A program made the translations under genes and the position numbers. A stretch of DNA of 64,000 nt from Nitrospirales bacterium (lineage in GTDB: Bacteria; Nitrospirota; Nitrospiria; Nitrospirales; UBA8639), in NCBI GenBank assembly GCA_029261355.1, contig JAJDBM010000024.1:62001-126000 (forward strand). The letters are read 5' to 3'. The notes under the pieces were generated by a model that saw only the letters and a list, made by a program, of their open reading frames with translations, did not search any database and was not told the origin of the DNA. This document shows positions 46,622-55,733 of this stretch, one piece after another; within the stretch, counting starts at the first letter, position 1; every line of letters starts with the position of its first letter.

Positions 46622-47974
46622 TCAAGATTCACCTTTGATGTCCTTGACCAAGCACGTTACCGTTCCGTCTGGCAATCGAGCACTCACGTAGTCCCCCACT
46701 GAAAGATCATTGACCGTGGTGACTATTTTATGTCCCTCCACTGTTTCAACAATACTATATCCCCGGGATAACACGGTGAATGGGCTGAGCGTATGGAGAA
46801 GGGACATCTTCGCCTCCCCCTGATGTCGCTTTTCATTCAGGACACTTTGCATCCCTTGTACCATCCGAATCCATAACTGAGAGATAAGGTGTTGCCCTGC
46901 GGCAATCCGATGTCGAGGCGTATGCACGAAGCCTTGAGACTCAAAATAGTTCAATCGCATGCGGAGTCGTTCATGAAAATCTTTCATCATGAATCGTAGG
47001 CGCGCATCTAAATCATCGACCCGCTGCCCATACCGATACAGCCACAACACCGGATCCGGAATAGTTGACCGTGCCACCTTCGCCTCATGACGACATCGTT
47101 CCAATCTATTTCGCATGGTTTGCGCCAGTCGATTTGTGAGTTGCTTCACATTCAAAATCAGATCACCAAAGGGAGGAACAACCAACTCAGCTGCAACTGA
47201 AGGTGTTGGGGCACGAAGATCTGCTGCGAAGTCAGACAAACTGACATCGGTTTCATGACCAACTGCCGAGATTACTGGAATAATCGATGCTGCAATAGCT
47301 CGAACCACCACTTCTTCGTTGAACGACCAGAGATCCTCTCTCGACCCTCCGCCTCTCCCAACAATGAGAACGTCAACCTTCTTCATTGTATTCATCGTCT
47401 GAATGGCATCGGCAATTTGTCGAGCAGCCCCTTCTCCTTGCACTAACACAGGATGAATGAGTACTGGAATCATGGGGCAGCGGCGTTGGAGAATACTCAA
47501 GATATCGTGAAGTGCTGCCCCGTGACGTGATGTGACAATACCAATAGACGAAGGAAAGAATGGAAGGGCTTGCTTTCGCATGACATCAAAAAGACCTTCG
47601 CCTTCCAACTTCTTTTGGAGTTGCTCAAATGCCAGTTGCAGAGCGCCAATGCCCTTGGGCTCTATCGATTCGAGAATGAACTGATAATCACCACGAGTAG
47701 CATAAACAGTCACGCGTCCTCGGATAATGACCTCTCCACCTTCTTCAAGATCAAAAGGAAGATGTTGAGCCACACCGCGAAATAACACGACTCGGATTTG
47801 ACTGGCTTGATCTTTAAGAGTGAAATACTGATGACCGGATGAAGGTCGACGAAGGTTAGAAATTTGTCCTTCCACCCAAACAACCGGGAACTGACCTTCC
47901 AAGGCTGATCGGATTTGGCTTGTAAGCTCCGAAACAGTCAGAATGGAAGAGAGGGCAGTCTGCAAGCGAAACAA
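46622..47974 (-). CDS. xseA: Exodeoxyribonuclease VII large subunit
   Basis: A 450-residue nuclease subunit. OB domain at the N-terminus (WVEGQISNLRRPSSGHQYFTLKD), then SSIGIVTSRHGAALHDIL, VDVLIVGRGGGSREDLWSFNEE and PVISAVGHETDVSLSDFAADLRAPTPSVAAEL, all conserved. The C-terminal end has VLSRGYSIVE. The start appears to be TTG 47974, just after the ymdB stop. Confidence 0.95.
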   Translation of the reverse strand: MFRLQTALSSILTVSELTSQIRSALEGQFPVVWVEGQISNLRRPSSGHQYFTLKDQASQIRVVLFRGVAQHLPFDLEEGGEVIIRGRVTVYATRGDYQFILESIEPKGIGALQLAFEQLQKKLEGEGLFDVMRKQALPFFPSSIGIVTSRHGAALHDILSILQRRCPMIPVLIHPVLVQGEGAARQIADAIQTMNTMKKVDVLIVGRGGGSREDLWSFNEEVVVRAIAASIIPVISAVGHETDVSLSDFAADLRAPTPSVAAELVVPPFGDLILNVKQLTNRLAQTMRNRLERCRHEAKVARSTIPDPVLWLYRYGQRVDDLDARLRFMMKDFHERLRMRLNYFESQGFVHTPRHRIAAGQHLISQLWIRMVQGMQSVLNEKRHQGEAKMSLLHTLSPFTVLSRGYSIVETVEGHKIVTTVNDLSVGDYVSARLPDGTVTCLVKDIKGES

Positions 47975-47977
47975 CCT

Positions 47978-48757
47978 CTATTCATGTACTTGCAAGCGTT
48001 GGATATCGATGGCTTTTCCTGTTCTTGCATCTAATTCAATAAGAGCCCCACAAAAGACAGCGGGGCCAGAAGCCACTTCAAAACGCCTTGGAGTTTGTAG
48101 GAGAAACTTTTGGATAACACCATCAGGCTTCATCCCAATGACCGAGTTTCGTGGACCTGTCATACCAAGATCTGTCAAATAGGCTGTTCCCTTTGGAAGA
48201 ACATGTTCATCTGCCGTCTGAACATGCGTATGGGTTCCGACGACTGCCGAGACTGTTCCATCAAGAAAATGCCCCATCGCCATTTTTTCAGAGGTAGTTT
48301 CAGCATGCATATCCACAATAATAGCTGGAGTCCGCTCTCTCAAACTTGCGACTTCGCGCTTTCCAACTCGAAAAGGACAATCAAGAATAGGCATAAACAC
48401 TCGACCCATTAATTGAAGAATCCCAAGAGACTCTCCGCTTGCCGTTTCAATCACCATCGATCCACGACCAGGGACGCCTTCAGGGTAGTTAGCCGGCCGA
48501 AGAACACGTGTATCCTTGTGAATAAAATCCACGGCCTCCTTCTTATCCCATGCATGATTACCAAGCGTAATAACCGAGAGGCCTAGGTCAAACAACTCGC
48601 CAGCCACATCTTCTGTAATGCCAAACCCTCCAGCCGCATTTTCCCCATTCCCAATGACCAGATCGACATCATGTTGCGCAATCAACTTATGAAGGCGCTT
48701 CATAATCACTCGCCGCCCCGGCTCACCCATAATATCCCCGATAAAAATAACTTTCAT
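47978..48757 (-). CDS. ymdB: YmdB family metallophosphoesterase
   Basis: A 259-residue phosphodiesterase with the di-metal site spread over IGDIMGEPGRR, GNGENAAGGFG, TLGNHAWDKKE, and VDMHAETTSEKMAMGHFLDG...GTHTHVQT. Homologues hydrolyse 2',3'-cAMP and influence biofilm and RNase Y-linked mRNA turnover. Placed directly after rny, as in many bacteria. Confidence 0.93.
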   Translation of the reverse strand: MKVIFIGDIMGEPGRRVIMKRLHKLIAQHDVDLVIGNGENAAGGFGITEDVAGELFDLGLSVITLGNHAWDKKEAVDFIHKDTRVLRPANYPEGVPGRGSMVIETASGESLGILQLMGRVFMPILDCPFRVGKREVASLRERTPAIIVDMHAETTSEKMAMGHFLDGTVSAVVGTHTHVQTADEHVLPKGTAYLTDLGMTGPRNSVIGMKPDGVIQKFLLQTPRRFEVASGPAVFCGALIELDARTGKAIDIQRLQVHE

Positions 48758-48790
48758 AATGAAGCAGCGATCGTGAAGTCGGTTCCCTGA

Positions 48791-50389
48791 TTATTTTGCA
48801 AATTCAATGAATCGATTTTCTCGAATGACCGTGATTTTAATCTGACCTGGATAGGTCATTTCTTGCTCAATTTTCTTGGCAAGGTCTCGTGAAAGTGTGA
48901 ACGCTTCAGTATCATTTAAGTCTCCTTGACGCACCACCACACGAATTTCTCGGCCAGCTTGAATGGCATAGGCTTTATCCACACCATCGAATCCAGTAGC
49001 TAACGACTCTAATTTTTGAAGTCGTTTGACATAGGCCTCAAGAGTCTCACGTCGTGCGCCTGGTCTAGCAGCAGAAAGTGCTTCTGCAGCAGCTACCAAA
49101 ACTGACTCTGGGCAAATAGGTTCTACTTGTTCATGGTGAGCCGCAATGGCATTGATAATTTTTTCTGATTCACCATACTTTTTAGCCATGTCCGCACCAA
49201 GCATGGCATGCGTACCCTCTTCTTCATGACTGACCACTTTGCCAATATCATGCAAAAGGGCTCCACGTTTTGCTAACTTCACATCAAGACCTAACTCTGA
49301 GGCCATAATGCCACAAATATACGCCGCCTCACGTGCATGGTAAAGGTTGTTCTGCCCATAACTCGTTCGATACTTTAACCGACCTAACATCTTGACGAGC
49401 TCTGGGTGAAAGTCTGACAAACCGACTTCAAAAATAACCTTCTCAGCTTCCTCGCGCATGAGCTTGTCTAAATCACCCTTGACCTTTTCAACGACTTCTT
49501 CAATTCTGGTTGGGTGAATTCGCCCATCCTGCATCAATCGTTCAAGAGCAATTTTGGCAATTTCTCGACGAAGAGGATCAAAGCCAGAAACAATAACCGC
49601 CTCTGGAGTCTCATCAATGATAAGGTCAACACCTGTCGCCGCCTCTAATGCTCGGATATTTCTTCCTTCACGCCCGATAATCCGTCCTTTCATGCCATCA
49701 CTGGCAAGCGGCACCACGGAAATTGTCGCTTCATTGACATAATCACGAGTAATGCGCTGAATGGAGCGCGTCACGATTTCAAGGGCTTCTTTATCAGAGT
49801 TTTCACGGGCTTCATCAATGATCCGTTTACTGATATGCGCACCATCGTGCTTCGCTTCGCTTTCAATTTCACTCAAAAGCTGACGTTTCGCTTCATCCAC
49901 CGTCATCCCAGCCACGCGCTCTAACGCATCACGATGCTCTCGCACAGCCTGGTCACACGCCGCCTCTTTACTCGCGATCGATTCTTCTTTTTGACCTAAA
50001 CTATTCTCTCGTCGTCGAAGCTCTTCCTCCCGTTTTTCTACACTGGCATACTTTCGATCTAGACCACCCTCCCGTTGCTGAAGCTTTTTCTCAGTAGCCT
50101 GAAATTCCGAACGAAGCTCTTTTTCTCGTTTTTCAATCTCAGACTTGGCCTGAAATAGAAGATCTTTGGATTCAAGTTTAGCGTCTTTCACAAGACGCTC
50201 AGCATCTCGCTCAGCGTTTTGGGCAAGCTGACGAGTTTGAGTCTCTACCTCTGAGCGTTTTGACTCATCCTTATTTCGTTGCAGGACACCATTTAAAACA
50301 AATCCTAGGGCCAATGCCAGGACACCAACAAGGACTGAAATTGTGATCGTGGTAAAAATGGCAGCCACCCCCTTCCATGCTATCCACAC
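48791..50389 (-). CDS. rny: Ribonuclease Y
   Basis: A 532-residue endoribonuclease. One N-terminal membrane helix (about 8-35), a long coiled coil (about 40-200), a KH domain (GRIIGREGRNIRALEAATGVD), and an HD domain (LLHDIGKVVSHEEEGTHA). It starts mRNA decay at the membrane. GTG start; downstream ymdB is 33 bases away. Upstream is a 682-bp gap with a structured RNA candidate. Confidence 0.96.
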   Translation of the reverse strand: MWIAWKGVAAIFTTITISVLVGVLALALGFVLNGVLQRNKDESKRSEVETQTRQLAQNAERDAERLVKDAKLESKDLLFQAKSEIEKREKELRSEFQATEKKLQQREGGLDRKYASVEKREEELRRRENSLGQKEESIASKEAACDQAVREHRDALERVAGMTVDEAKRQLLSEIESEAKHDGAHISKRIIDEARENSDKEALEIVTRSIQRITRDYVNEATISVVPLASDGMKGRIIGREGRNIRALEAATGVDLIIDETPEAVIVSGFDPLRREIAKIALERLMQDGRIHPTRIEEVVEKVKGDLDKLMREEAEKVIFEVGLSDFHPELVKMLGRLKYRTSYGQNNLYHAREAAYICGIMASELGLDVKLAKRGALLHDIGKVVSHEEEGTHAMLGADMAKKYGESEKIINAIAAHHEQVEPICPESVLVAAAEALSAARPGARRETLEAYVKRLQKLESLATGFDGVDKAYAIQAGREIRVVVRQGDLNDTEAFTLSRDLAKKIEQEMTYPGQIKITVIRENRFIEFAK

Positions 50390-50682
50390 TCAAAGAGTGC
50401 TGGAAATTGCGTTACGCGGCTCTCATAAAAACTGGAGCCGGCATACACGCACAAGAATTGTGGTGGAGGAACAGCTATAGGTAGCGCTGCATTGGTAGAT
50501 ATGACCGCAGGTGATACGATCCAGAAAGACGTGTGTGCCGAAGATGAACCCGAGTGAAAGGGCTCCCCCGTAAAGATCCACGGTTAGGAATATTCATTCC
50601 CTTGACAGGAATGAGTGAGGGCAGTGAATTCTGAAACGGGAAAATGAATCGAGCCCACCCATCAGTAGACTTCAAATAGATA

Positions 50683-50798
50683 TACTTTTGAGGGGACCTG
50701 TCATTCAATAGATTGACAATATTCTTCAGGTAGGACACACAGTTCATCACACACTGTCTTCCAAGAACAAACATCAGTTGGGTTAGATCCCCTAAGTA
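50683..50798 (-). ncRNA. Candidate 6S-like rod-shaped RNA
   Basis: On the minus strand a rod forms: TACTTAGGGGATC (50786-50798) pairs with GGTCCCCTCAAAAGTA (50683-50698) with a small bulge; then an unpaired region on both sides (about 16 and 21 bases); then TGTTCTT (50763-50769) with GAAGAATA (50720-50727), and GGAAGACAGT (50753-50762) with ACTGTGTGTCC (50733-50743). Stem-bubble-stem is the 6S layout, and zapA-6S is a conserved neighbour pair. The outer closing stem is not clear. This region is otherwise free of genes. Confidence 0.42.
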
Positions 50799-50914
50799 CC
50801 TGGTCATGACCAATGCGACTGCCCCTACGGCAATCTCCTCCAAATTCCCCTCTTTCTTTCAATAGAAAAAGGGAATGTAAACTTCCTAAAATTTTAATAG
50901 TTTATCACAGTGTC

Positions 50915-50944
50915 AGAATATCAGAATTCTAGGGAGTTTGACAA
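50915..50944 (-). promoter_or_regulatory. Candidate promoter in the zapA-rny gap
   Basis: TTGTCA (50939-50944) and TATTCT (50915-50920) with 18 bases between, on the minus strand. It could drive the RNA at 50683-50798 or rny. A strong hairpin with CCC/GGG and pyrimidine/purine arms follows at about 50843-50880. Confidence 0.45.
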
Positions 50945-51052
50945 GCAGAAGACCAAATACATCAAATCTGACAATAGTTTAGGGAAAAGGCGAGAGGGGG
51001 TAGGAACGGACAAGTCTTCATTAAGGGAAAACTTCTAATTCATTGCGACCGA

Positions 51053-51064
51053 GGGGGGGGGGGG
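51053..51064. repeat. 12-base G homopolymer
   Basis: An uninterrupted run of 12 G on the plus strand, seven bases after the zapA stop (minus). It is intergenic. It may be a slippery site or a sequencing artefact. Confidence 0.95.
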
Positions 51065-51071
51065 ATAGTGG

Positions 51072-51365
51072 TTAAGCCGGGTACAGTTCAAGCTGGTGAT
51101 CAATATGCTTGAGCATACTTTGAGTGAGCCGTTCAACTTCGACATTTCCCGCCTCTTGCTGGCGCCGCTGTTGAAACAACTGGTCAGCGATATTAATCGC
51201 GGCTAAGATTGCAATCTTGGTAGGCGTCCCCGTTTTCATATTTTGAGTCAAGGCTCGCATATGTTCGTCAACAAAACGAGCAAGCTCTTGGATATATGCT
51301 TCATCTGAACCACCTTGAAGAGAGAAGCATTGACCATACACCTCAATTTCAATGGGTTTGTTCAT
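51072..51365 (-). CDS. zapA: Cell division protein ZapA
   Basis: A 97-residue FtsZ-ring stabiliser. NKPIEIEVYGQCFSLQG, ELARFVDEHMRALTQNM and KIAILAAINIADQLF are the ZapA domain, then a short coiled coil. Start set by AGGAGG seven bases before ATG 51365. It is one base after the coiled-coil gene upstream; they are coupled. Confidence 0.9.
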   Translation of the reverse strand: MNKPIEIEVYGQCFSLQGGSDEAYIQELARFVDEHMRALTQNMKTGTPTKIAILAAINIADQLFQQRRQQEAGNVEVERLTQSMLKHIDHQLELYPA

Positions 51366-51366
51366 G

Positions 51367-51612
51367 TTACCCCTCCTGGCGGCTACTTGATTTATCAAGA
51401 AACTCCAATTCACCAAGAACTTTTTCAATTCGTGACCGAATACTGGTTCGCTCCTCTTCCCACCCTAGAGAAAGCTCCTCATGCTTAACGAGGCGCTCCT
51501 TAGCAGCTCGCAAGTCTTCCTCCAAAGAATCTTTGTCTTGACGAAGTTCAACAACGACATCAACTAATTTTCGGACTCGAACTTCTAAGGCTTCCATGTT
51601 CTCCAAACTCAT
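51367..51612 (-). CDS. zapB: ZapB-like coiled-coil protein
   Basis: An 81-residue protein that is nearly all heptad coiled coil (MEALEVRVRKLVDVVVELRQ onward), with GGAGGG before the ATG. Length, helical nature and pairing with zapA fit a ZapB-type linker of the Z-ring to DNA, but coiled coils give little family signal, so the name is by context. Confidence 0.72.
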   Translation of the reverse strand: MSLENMEALEVRVRKLVDVVVELRQDKDSLEEDLRAAKERLVKHEELSLGWEEERTSIRSRIEKVLGELEFLDKSSSRQEG

Positions 51613-51671
51613 TGTTTCCCTCCTAACATCAGTATAAACGGATGAGACCTATGAATCGGAATATAAAAATT

Positions 51672-53921
51672 TCAACACATCCTGTCAAGAGACACAGCTT
51701 GACAAGACTGCGAAGCCAAGGCTCGATACACCCGATAACTCCCCAGCACTCGCTTCACATACCCTCGTGTTTCTCGATATGAAATCCGTTCAACAAATTC
51801 ATCAGCTTCAGTCTGAGGGTCTTGGGCAATCCATCGACGTACCACGTGAGGGCCAGCATTGTAGGCAGCAACGGCATGGACCAAGTTCCCATTAAATTGT
51901 GATAACAGCTGCCCAACGTACGTTGTGCCCAATTGAATATTAGTTCTAGCATCAAATAAGGCTTCTTTTTCTGGAGAGGTTAACCCCAAGCGACGTGCCA
52001 CTCGGCTTGCCGTTGTCGGCATCAATTGCATCAACCCAAGGGCTCCAACACGAGAGGTTGCACGTGAGTCGTACAAACTTTCTTCTCGAATAAGGCCAGC
52101 CACAAGGTACGGGTCAAGACCAGTTGGGGCATACTGCTGAATCGTTGAAATATACCCTGTAGGATACGCCCCATTCCACACGTGAGCAGTCCGAGGAATT
52201 TTATCTTGTTTCAATTTTTGTCCGGCATGCCGAATTGAAAGACGAATGCCGTAATCAAATGCTCCAGTCTGCTGAGCCATCATGATGATCTGGTCAAGAT
52301 TCTCAGTCTTAGCAGTTGATTGTTTTGTAAGAGCCCTCAATTCATCTGCCGCCTCTCGAATCAGCCCTAACCCAATTAATTCAATGGCTTTACGGTAATG
52401 AACATCCTTCAAAAGACCTGCATTGGCAGGAGAAGCCTGGAAGGAGGTGGTGGGGTGAACCATGCCAACTTTCACTTTAGAAACAGGGTTGCGCAACCTT
52501 GATTTGGCTAAGAGGCCATAGTACGTCAATGGTTTTTCTTGCGCGAGAATTCGGAAAAGATCCTGAGACTTTTGGGGAATTTGCAAATGTTCATACATTC
52601 GCCCTTGCCAGTATCGAGCCCGATCATGCCCCTCGCCTTTCTTAGAAGTCCGCAACAACTTCTTCAATGTGGCAAGCACCTGGTCGTATTCATCCTGTTC
52701 ATAATAGATCCAGGTCATCCGCCATAAAGCATCCTGCTGTTTCTGAGATGAACGTGCCGTCTTGTACGCCTTATGAAAGGACTCCAATGCCTGAGCCCGT
52801 TTCCCCTGATCTCCCAGCCACACTCCAGCAAAGATATGGAGAAGCGATTGTCGATCTCCAGACAACCCTTTTTTATGAGCAGCCTTCTGCATGGCGAGAA
52901 GTTGCGTACCCTTGCCTTGCCGTAAATAAGACCGTGCAAGCCACACCAAACCTTCACCCCTTCGAGGCGATGACGAAGTAGAAATGCGTTGAAACACTTT
53001 TTCAGCCTCACCATATCGTTTCAAACGTGCCAAAGCCATGCTTAATTTGTATTCTGCTTCATCATGAGTTTTCCCTTTAGTCACCTGTTGAAGATAGTCC
53101 CTCAACCCTTTAACCGTTTCTTCAAAATGCCCAGCAGCGTAAAAAGACAACGCTCGCTTATAGCGTTCATTTTGTGTTGGCACCTCAGTCTTTTTAAAGG
53201 GAGGATGGGTCAGAAGGTCTGTTGCAACCTTTTCCTCTAGCTCGGCAGGAAATCTCCACCACACTTCTCGAAATGATGCTCGCGCAGCCTTCATTTGCGA
53301 TAGCTTCACTTGACACTTTCCAATCTCTAACAACGCATAAGCGGCTTGTGGAGACCTGGGACTACGTTTCATCGCTCGACGGTACCACTGTATTGCTGAC
53401 GGACAATCTCCGGAATCACGCCAGGTTTGAGCGGTCAAATAGACGGCTTCGCCCTTGAGCAAGGATTGAGACTTTGCCCCCCCAACCTGTTGAAATAATT
53501 TGGCGGCTTCATGAGGTTGGCGATGATTGAGCAACGCTTCTGCCATCCAATAATTTATATAATCTTGTAAGGATGGAAATTCCGCCAAAACCTGACGAAA
53601 GTTGAGCAGGGCTTCCTCTGGTGCTGATTCTTTGAGCAGGAGTCCTCGGTGCAGTCCGGATCGATGTGCCCAAATCGTTCCAGGGAATTGCGTCAGTACA
53701 TTCTGAAAACTGGAGAGTGATGAGGCATGATCACCCACTTTCTTCTGTTTCAACGCACGCTTGAAACAGGCTTCTGCGGTTTGGCATTGGACAGGAAGAG
53801 GGGAAGGAGATAGAAGAGGTTTCGCTGATAACGCAGAGACACCGACGAATACCATCACAAGGAGGACGTGCCCGGCCGATATGACATGCCTTCGTGACGA
53901 AAATGAGTTTAAGCTAAACAT
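51672..53921 (-). CDS. slt: Soluble lytic murein transglycosylase (Slt70-like)
   Basis: A 749-residue exported enzyme cutting glycan with anhydro-MurNAc formation. Signal peptide at 1-32, then an alpha-superhelix of TPR-like repeats (about 45-560), then the SLT catalytic domain (about 600-735): REESLYDSRATSRVGALGLMQLMPTTA with the catalytic Glu, and AAYNAGPHVVRRWI. The middle repeats suggest protein contacts. About 350 bases separate it from uppS. Confidence 0.94.
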   Translation of the reverse strand: MFSLNSFSSRRHVISAGHVLLVMVFVGVSALSAKPLLSPSPLPVQCQTAEACFKRALKQKKVGDHASSLSSFQNVLTQFPGTIWAHRSGLHRGLLLKESAPEEALLNFRQVLAEFPSLQDYINYWMAEALLNHRQPHEAAKLFQQVGGAKSQSLLKGEAVYLTAQTWRDSGDCPSAIQWYRRAMKRSPRSPQAAYALLEIGKCQVKLSQMKAARASFREVWWRFPAELEEKVATDLLTHPPFKKTEVPTQNERYKRALSFYAAGHFEETVKGLRDYLQQVTKGKTHDEAEYKLSMALARLKRYGEAEKVFQRISTSSSPRRGEGLVWLARSYLRQGKGTQLLAMQKAAHKKGLSGDRQSLLHIFAGVWLGDQGKRAQALESFHKAYKTARSSQKQQDALWRMTWIYYEQDEYDQVLATLKKLLRTSKKGEGHDRARYWQGRMYEHLQIPQKSQDLFRILAQEKPLTYYGLLAKSRLRNPVSKVKVGMVHPTTSFQASPANAGLLKDVHYRKAIELIGLGLIREAADELRALTKQSTAKTENLDQIIMMAQQTGAFDYGIRLSIRHAGQKLKQDKIPRTAHVWNGAYPTGYISTIQQYAPTGLDPYLVAGLIREESLYDSRATSRVGALGLMQLMPTTASRVARRLGLTSPEKEALFDARTNIQLGTTYVGQLLSQFNGNLVHAVAAYNAGPHVVRRWIAQDPQTEADEFVERISYRETRGYVKRVLGSYRVYRALASQSCQAVSLDRMC

Positions 53922-54270
53922 AAAATATCAGGAACAACGACCAACTTACCCATTCAACAAGGGATAGATCTGCTCAACAGCACAGCCTCACGTTTCCACA
54001 CCACGATCATCCACATCACTCAACGTTCAATTATTAATGATGCCTTCTCTTGCCTACTGCGTTCTTACTTGTGCTTTTATTTAGAGTATACCGAAGAAAA
54101 AATCAGCTGCAAGCCAATGTTACGTTATTATCGATAAAACTCAACAATAGGCCCTCAAACAATTTCTAAGCACCCGCCATGAAAGACTAAGAGGCTAGGC
54201 TCTTACGACTCAGGCGAGCATACAGAAAACAAATGTTCAGGATATGACCAGACAGACGAGATCGAGGGAG
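53922..54270. other. Intergenic region between slt and uppS
   Basis: No ORF supported. It is AT-rich at 54050-54170 and should contain the slt promoter; no strong -35/-10 pair is seen. It also holds the hairpin at 54188-54205. Confidence 0.6.
54188..54205 (-). terminator. Candidate terminator after uppS
   Basis: TAAGAG and CTCTTA form a perfect six-pair stem around a six-base loop, 66 bases beyond the uppS stop. The trailing T-rich stretch on the minus strand (GTCTTTC) is weak, so termination is tentative. Confidence 0.35.
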
Positions 54271-55224
54271 TTAATCCAACCAAGATGAACTAAGAGAGGA
54301 ATACCCCTGTGCACCGACCGCCTCACCAGATTGCAGGAGCGGCTCTTGCAACCGTGTAGAGACCTGCCGATTCCGCACATGCATGTCCTCCACAGGAAAC
54401 GCACCCGAGGTTGAAGGCTCTGGCTCTATAAGTTCGACCTCTTCTCTTGAGGGTATCCCTCCAAGCCGCCGATCGCGCGTCTGATAGTCCAATAATGCCA
54501 ATAGCATTTCTTGTCGACGAAAGTCTGGCCACAAAATGTTCGTGAAATACAATTCAGAATAGGCAATTTGCCATAACAGAAAATTGCTCACTCGTGATTC
54601 GCCACTAGTGCGAATGACTAGATCAGGGTCTGGTAAATCGGAGGTCGAAAGGTACTGTGCAAATCTATCCTCATTCAGCATACCGTCCCGAACCATGCCC
54701 TGCGCCGCGTCTTGAACAATTTTATTTACCGCAGTCACAATTTCATCCCGCCCACCATAACTTAAAGCTAAGGTAACGGTTAATCGCTCAGTTCCTTGAG
54801 ACGCGGCCTCAAGTTCGCGAATCATTATTTGCAATGGACTAGGGAGTAACTCCAAACGTCCAATCGCTCGAAACCGAATACCTTCCTGAAGAAATTGACT
54901 ACAATGATATTGAAAAAATTCGCCAAATAGCTCCATAAGCAGGGAGATTTCACTCTTTGGCCGCTTCCAATTCTCTAATGAAAATGCATACAACGTCAGA
55001 GCAGATATCCCAAGTTCCTGACATACCGTCACCGCATGACGAGCTGACTCCACCCCTTCACGATGCCCTAGAATACGAGAACATCCACGAGCATGAGCCC
55101 AGCGCCCATTGCCATCCATTATAATAGCAACATGCTGGGGAAGAGATTCCGGCTTTAATTGAGACAGCAATGATGTCTCTAGAGATGTCAGAGAAGTTAA
55201 TTCACGAAGACCCATAGTGTACAC
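54271..55224 (-). CDS. uppS: Undecaprenyl diphosphate synthase
   Basis: Cis-prenyltransferase making the C55 lipid carrier for peptidoglycan. HVAIIMDGNGRWAHARG holds the catalytic Asp; GHREGVESARH, YAFSLENWKRPKSEI, and DLVIRTSGESRVSNFLLWQIAYSELYF with LWPDF complete it. At 317 residues it is about 60 longer than usual: after RRLGG the C-terminus has an acidic, Ser-rich tail to SSSWLD. GTG 55224 has AGG five bases upstream; ATG 55215 is an alternative. Confidence 0.94.
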   Translation of the reverse strand: MYTMGLRELTSLTSLETSLLSQLKPESLPQHVAIIMDGNGRWAHARGCSRILGHREGVESARHAVTVCQELGISALTLYAFSLENWKRPKSEISLLMELFGEFFQYHCSQFLQEGIRFRAIGRLELLPSPLQIMIRELEAASQGTERLTVTLALSYGGRDEIVTAVNKIVQDAAQGMVRDGMLNEDRFAQYLSTSDLPDPDLVIRTSGESRVSNFLLWQIAYSELYFTNILWPDFRRQEMLLALLDYQTRDRRLGGIPSREEVELIEPEPSTSGAFPVEDMHVRNRQVSTRLQEPLLQSGEAVGAQGYSSLSSSWLD

Positions 55225-55327
55225 ACTCGCCTAATTTTGTTCGATTAATAATGTCTGTATGTTCTTATGAGATCGGTTAATATTACGTCAAAGTTTAGAT
55301 ATACAGGAGAAACTGACGATTCATTAT

Positions 55328-55687
55328 TTAAGAGAGAAAGACATAGAGCCATAAGCCGATTACCACAAGTACACCACACCCAAATAGGGCTTGAATCATA
55401 TGTTGGGTGAACAGTGCCAAGCCGTTCCATTCCTTATAAATGTCTGCAAACCAGGAATTGGGACCTGACTCGACCTTAACAGAAGGGGACTCTGGGGCTG
55501 CGGCCTTCACAGGTTCAACCGAAACCTGTGGAATAGTAATATTCGGAGGGGTTGAGGCCAGACTCTTTGGAGTGCCTTGCAGAAGAATAGCTTGGGGAGC
55601 CGCAGGATTCATTTTCCCACAATGCGGACAAGACAAGGCATAATTCGACATCTCCTCATTGCATTGTGGACATGAGATCATAGCCAT
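55328..55687 (-). CDS. Zinc-ribbon membrane protein
   Basis: A 119-residue protein: N-terminal zinc ribbon CPQC...CPHC (Cys 6, 9, 20, 23), a Pro/Ala/Ser linker, and a C-terminal transmembrane helix (FGCGVLVVIGLWLYVFLS). The function is unknown. Start at ATG 55687; the frame is open to 55756, overlapping the next gene. It lies between uppS and the receiver/HD-GYP-like gene and may belong with the latter. Confidence 0.72.
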   Translation of the reverse strand: MAMISCPQCNEEMSNYALSCPHCGKMNPAAPQAILLQGTPKSLASTPPNITIPQVSVEPVKAAAPESPSVKVESGPNSWFADIYKEWNGLALFTQHMIQALFGCGVLVVIGLWLYVFLS

Positions 55688-55733
55688 CGAATGGCTCTTT
55701 CTGTACAGACTTGGGCAAAACTGAACGCTCAGT

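Noticed and set aside
50475-50843. 122-codon frame on the minus strand in the zapA-rny gap
   Set aside because: TTG start without a ribosome site, composition changes along the frame, no recognisable domain, and it overlies a structured RNA candidate.
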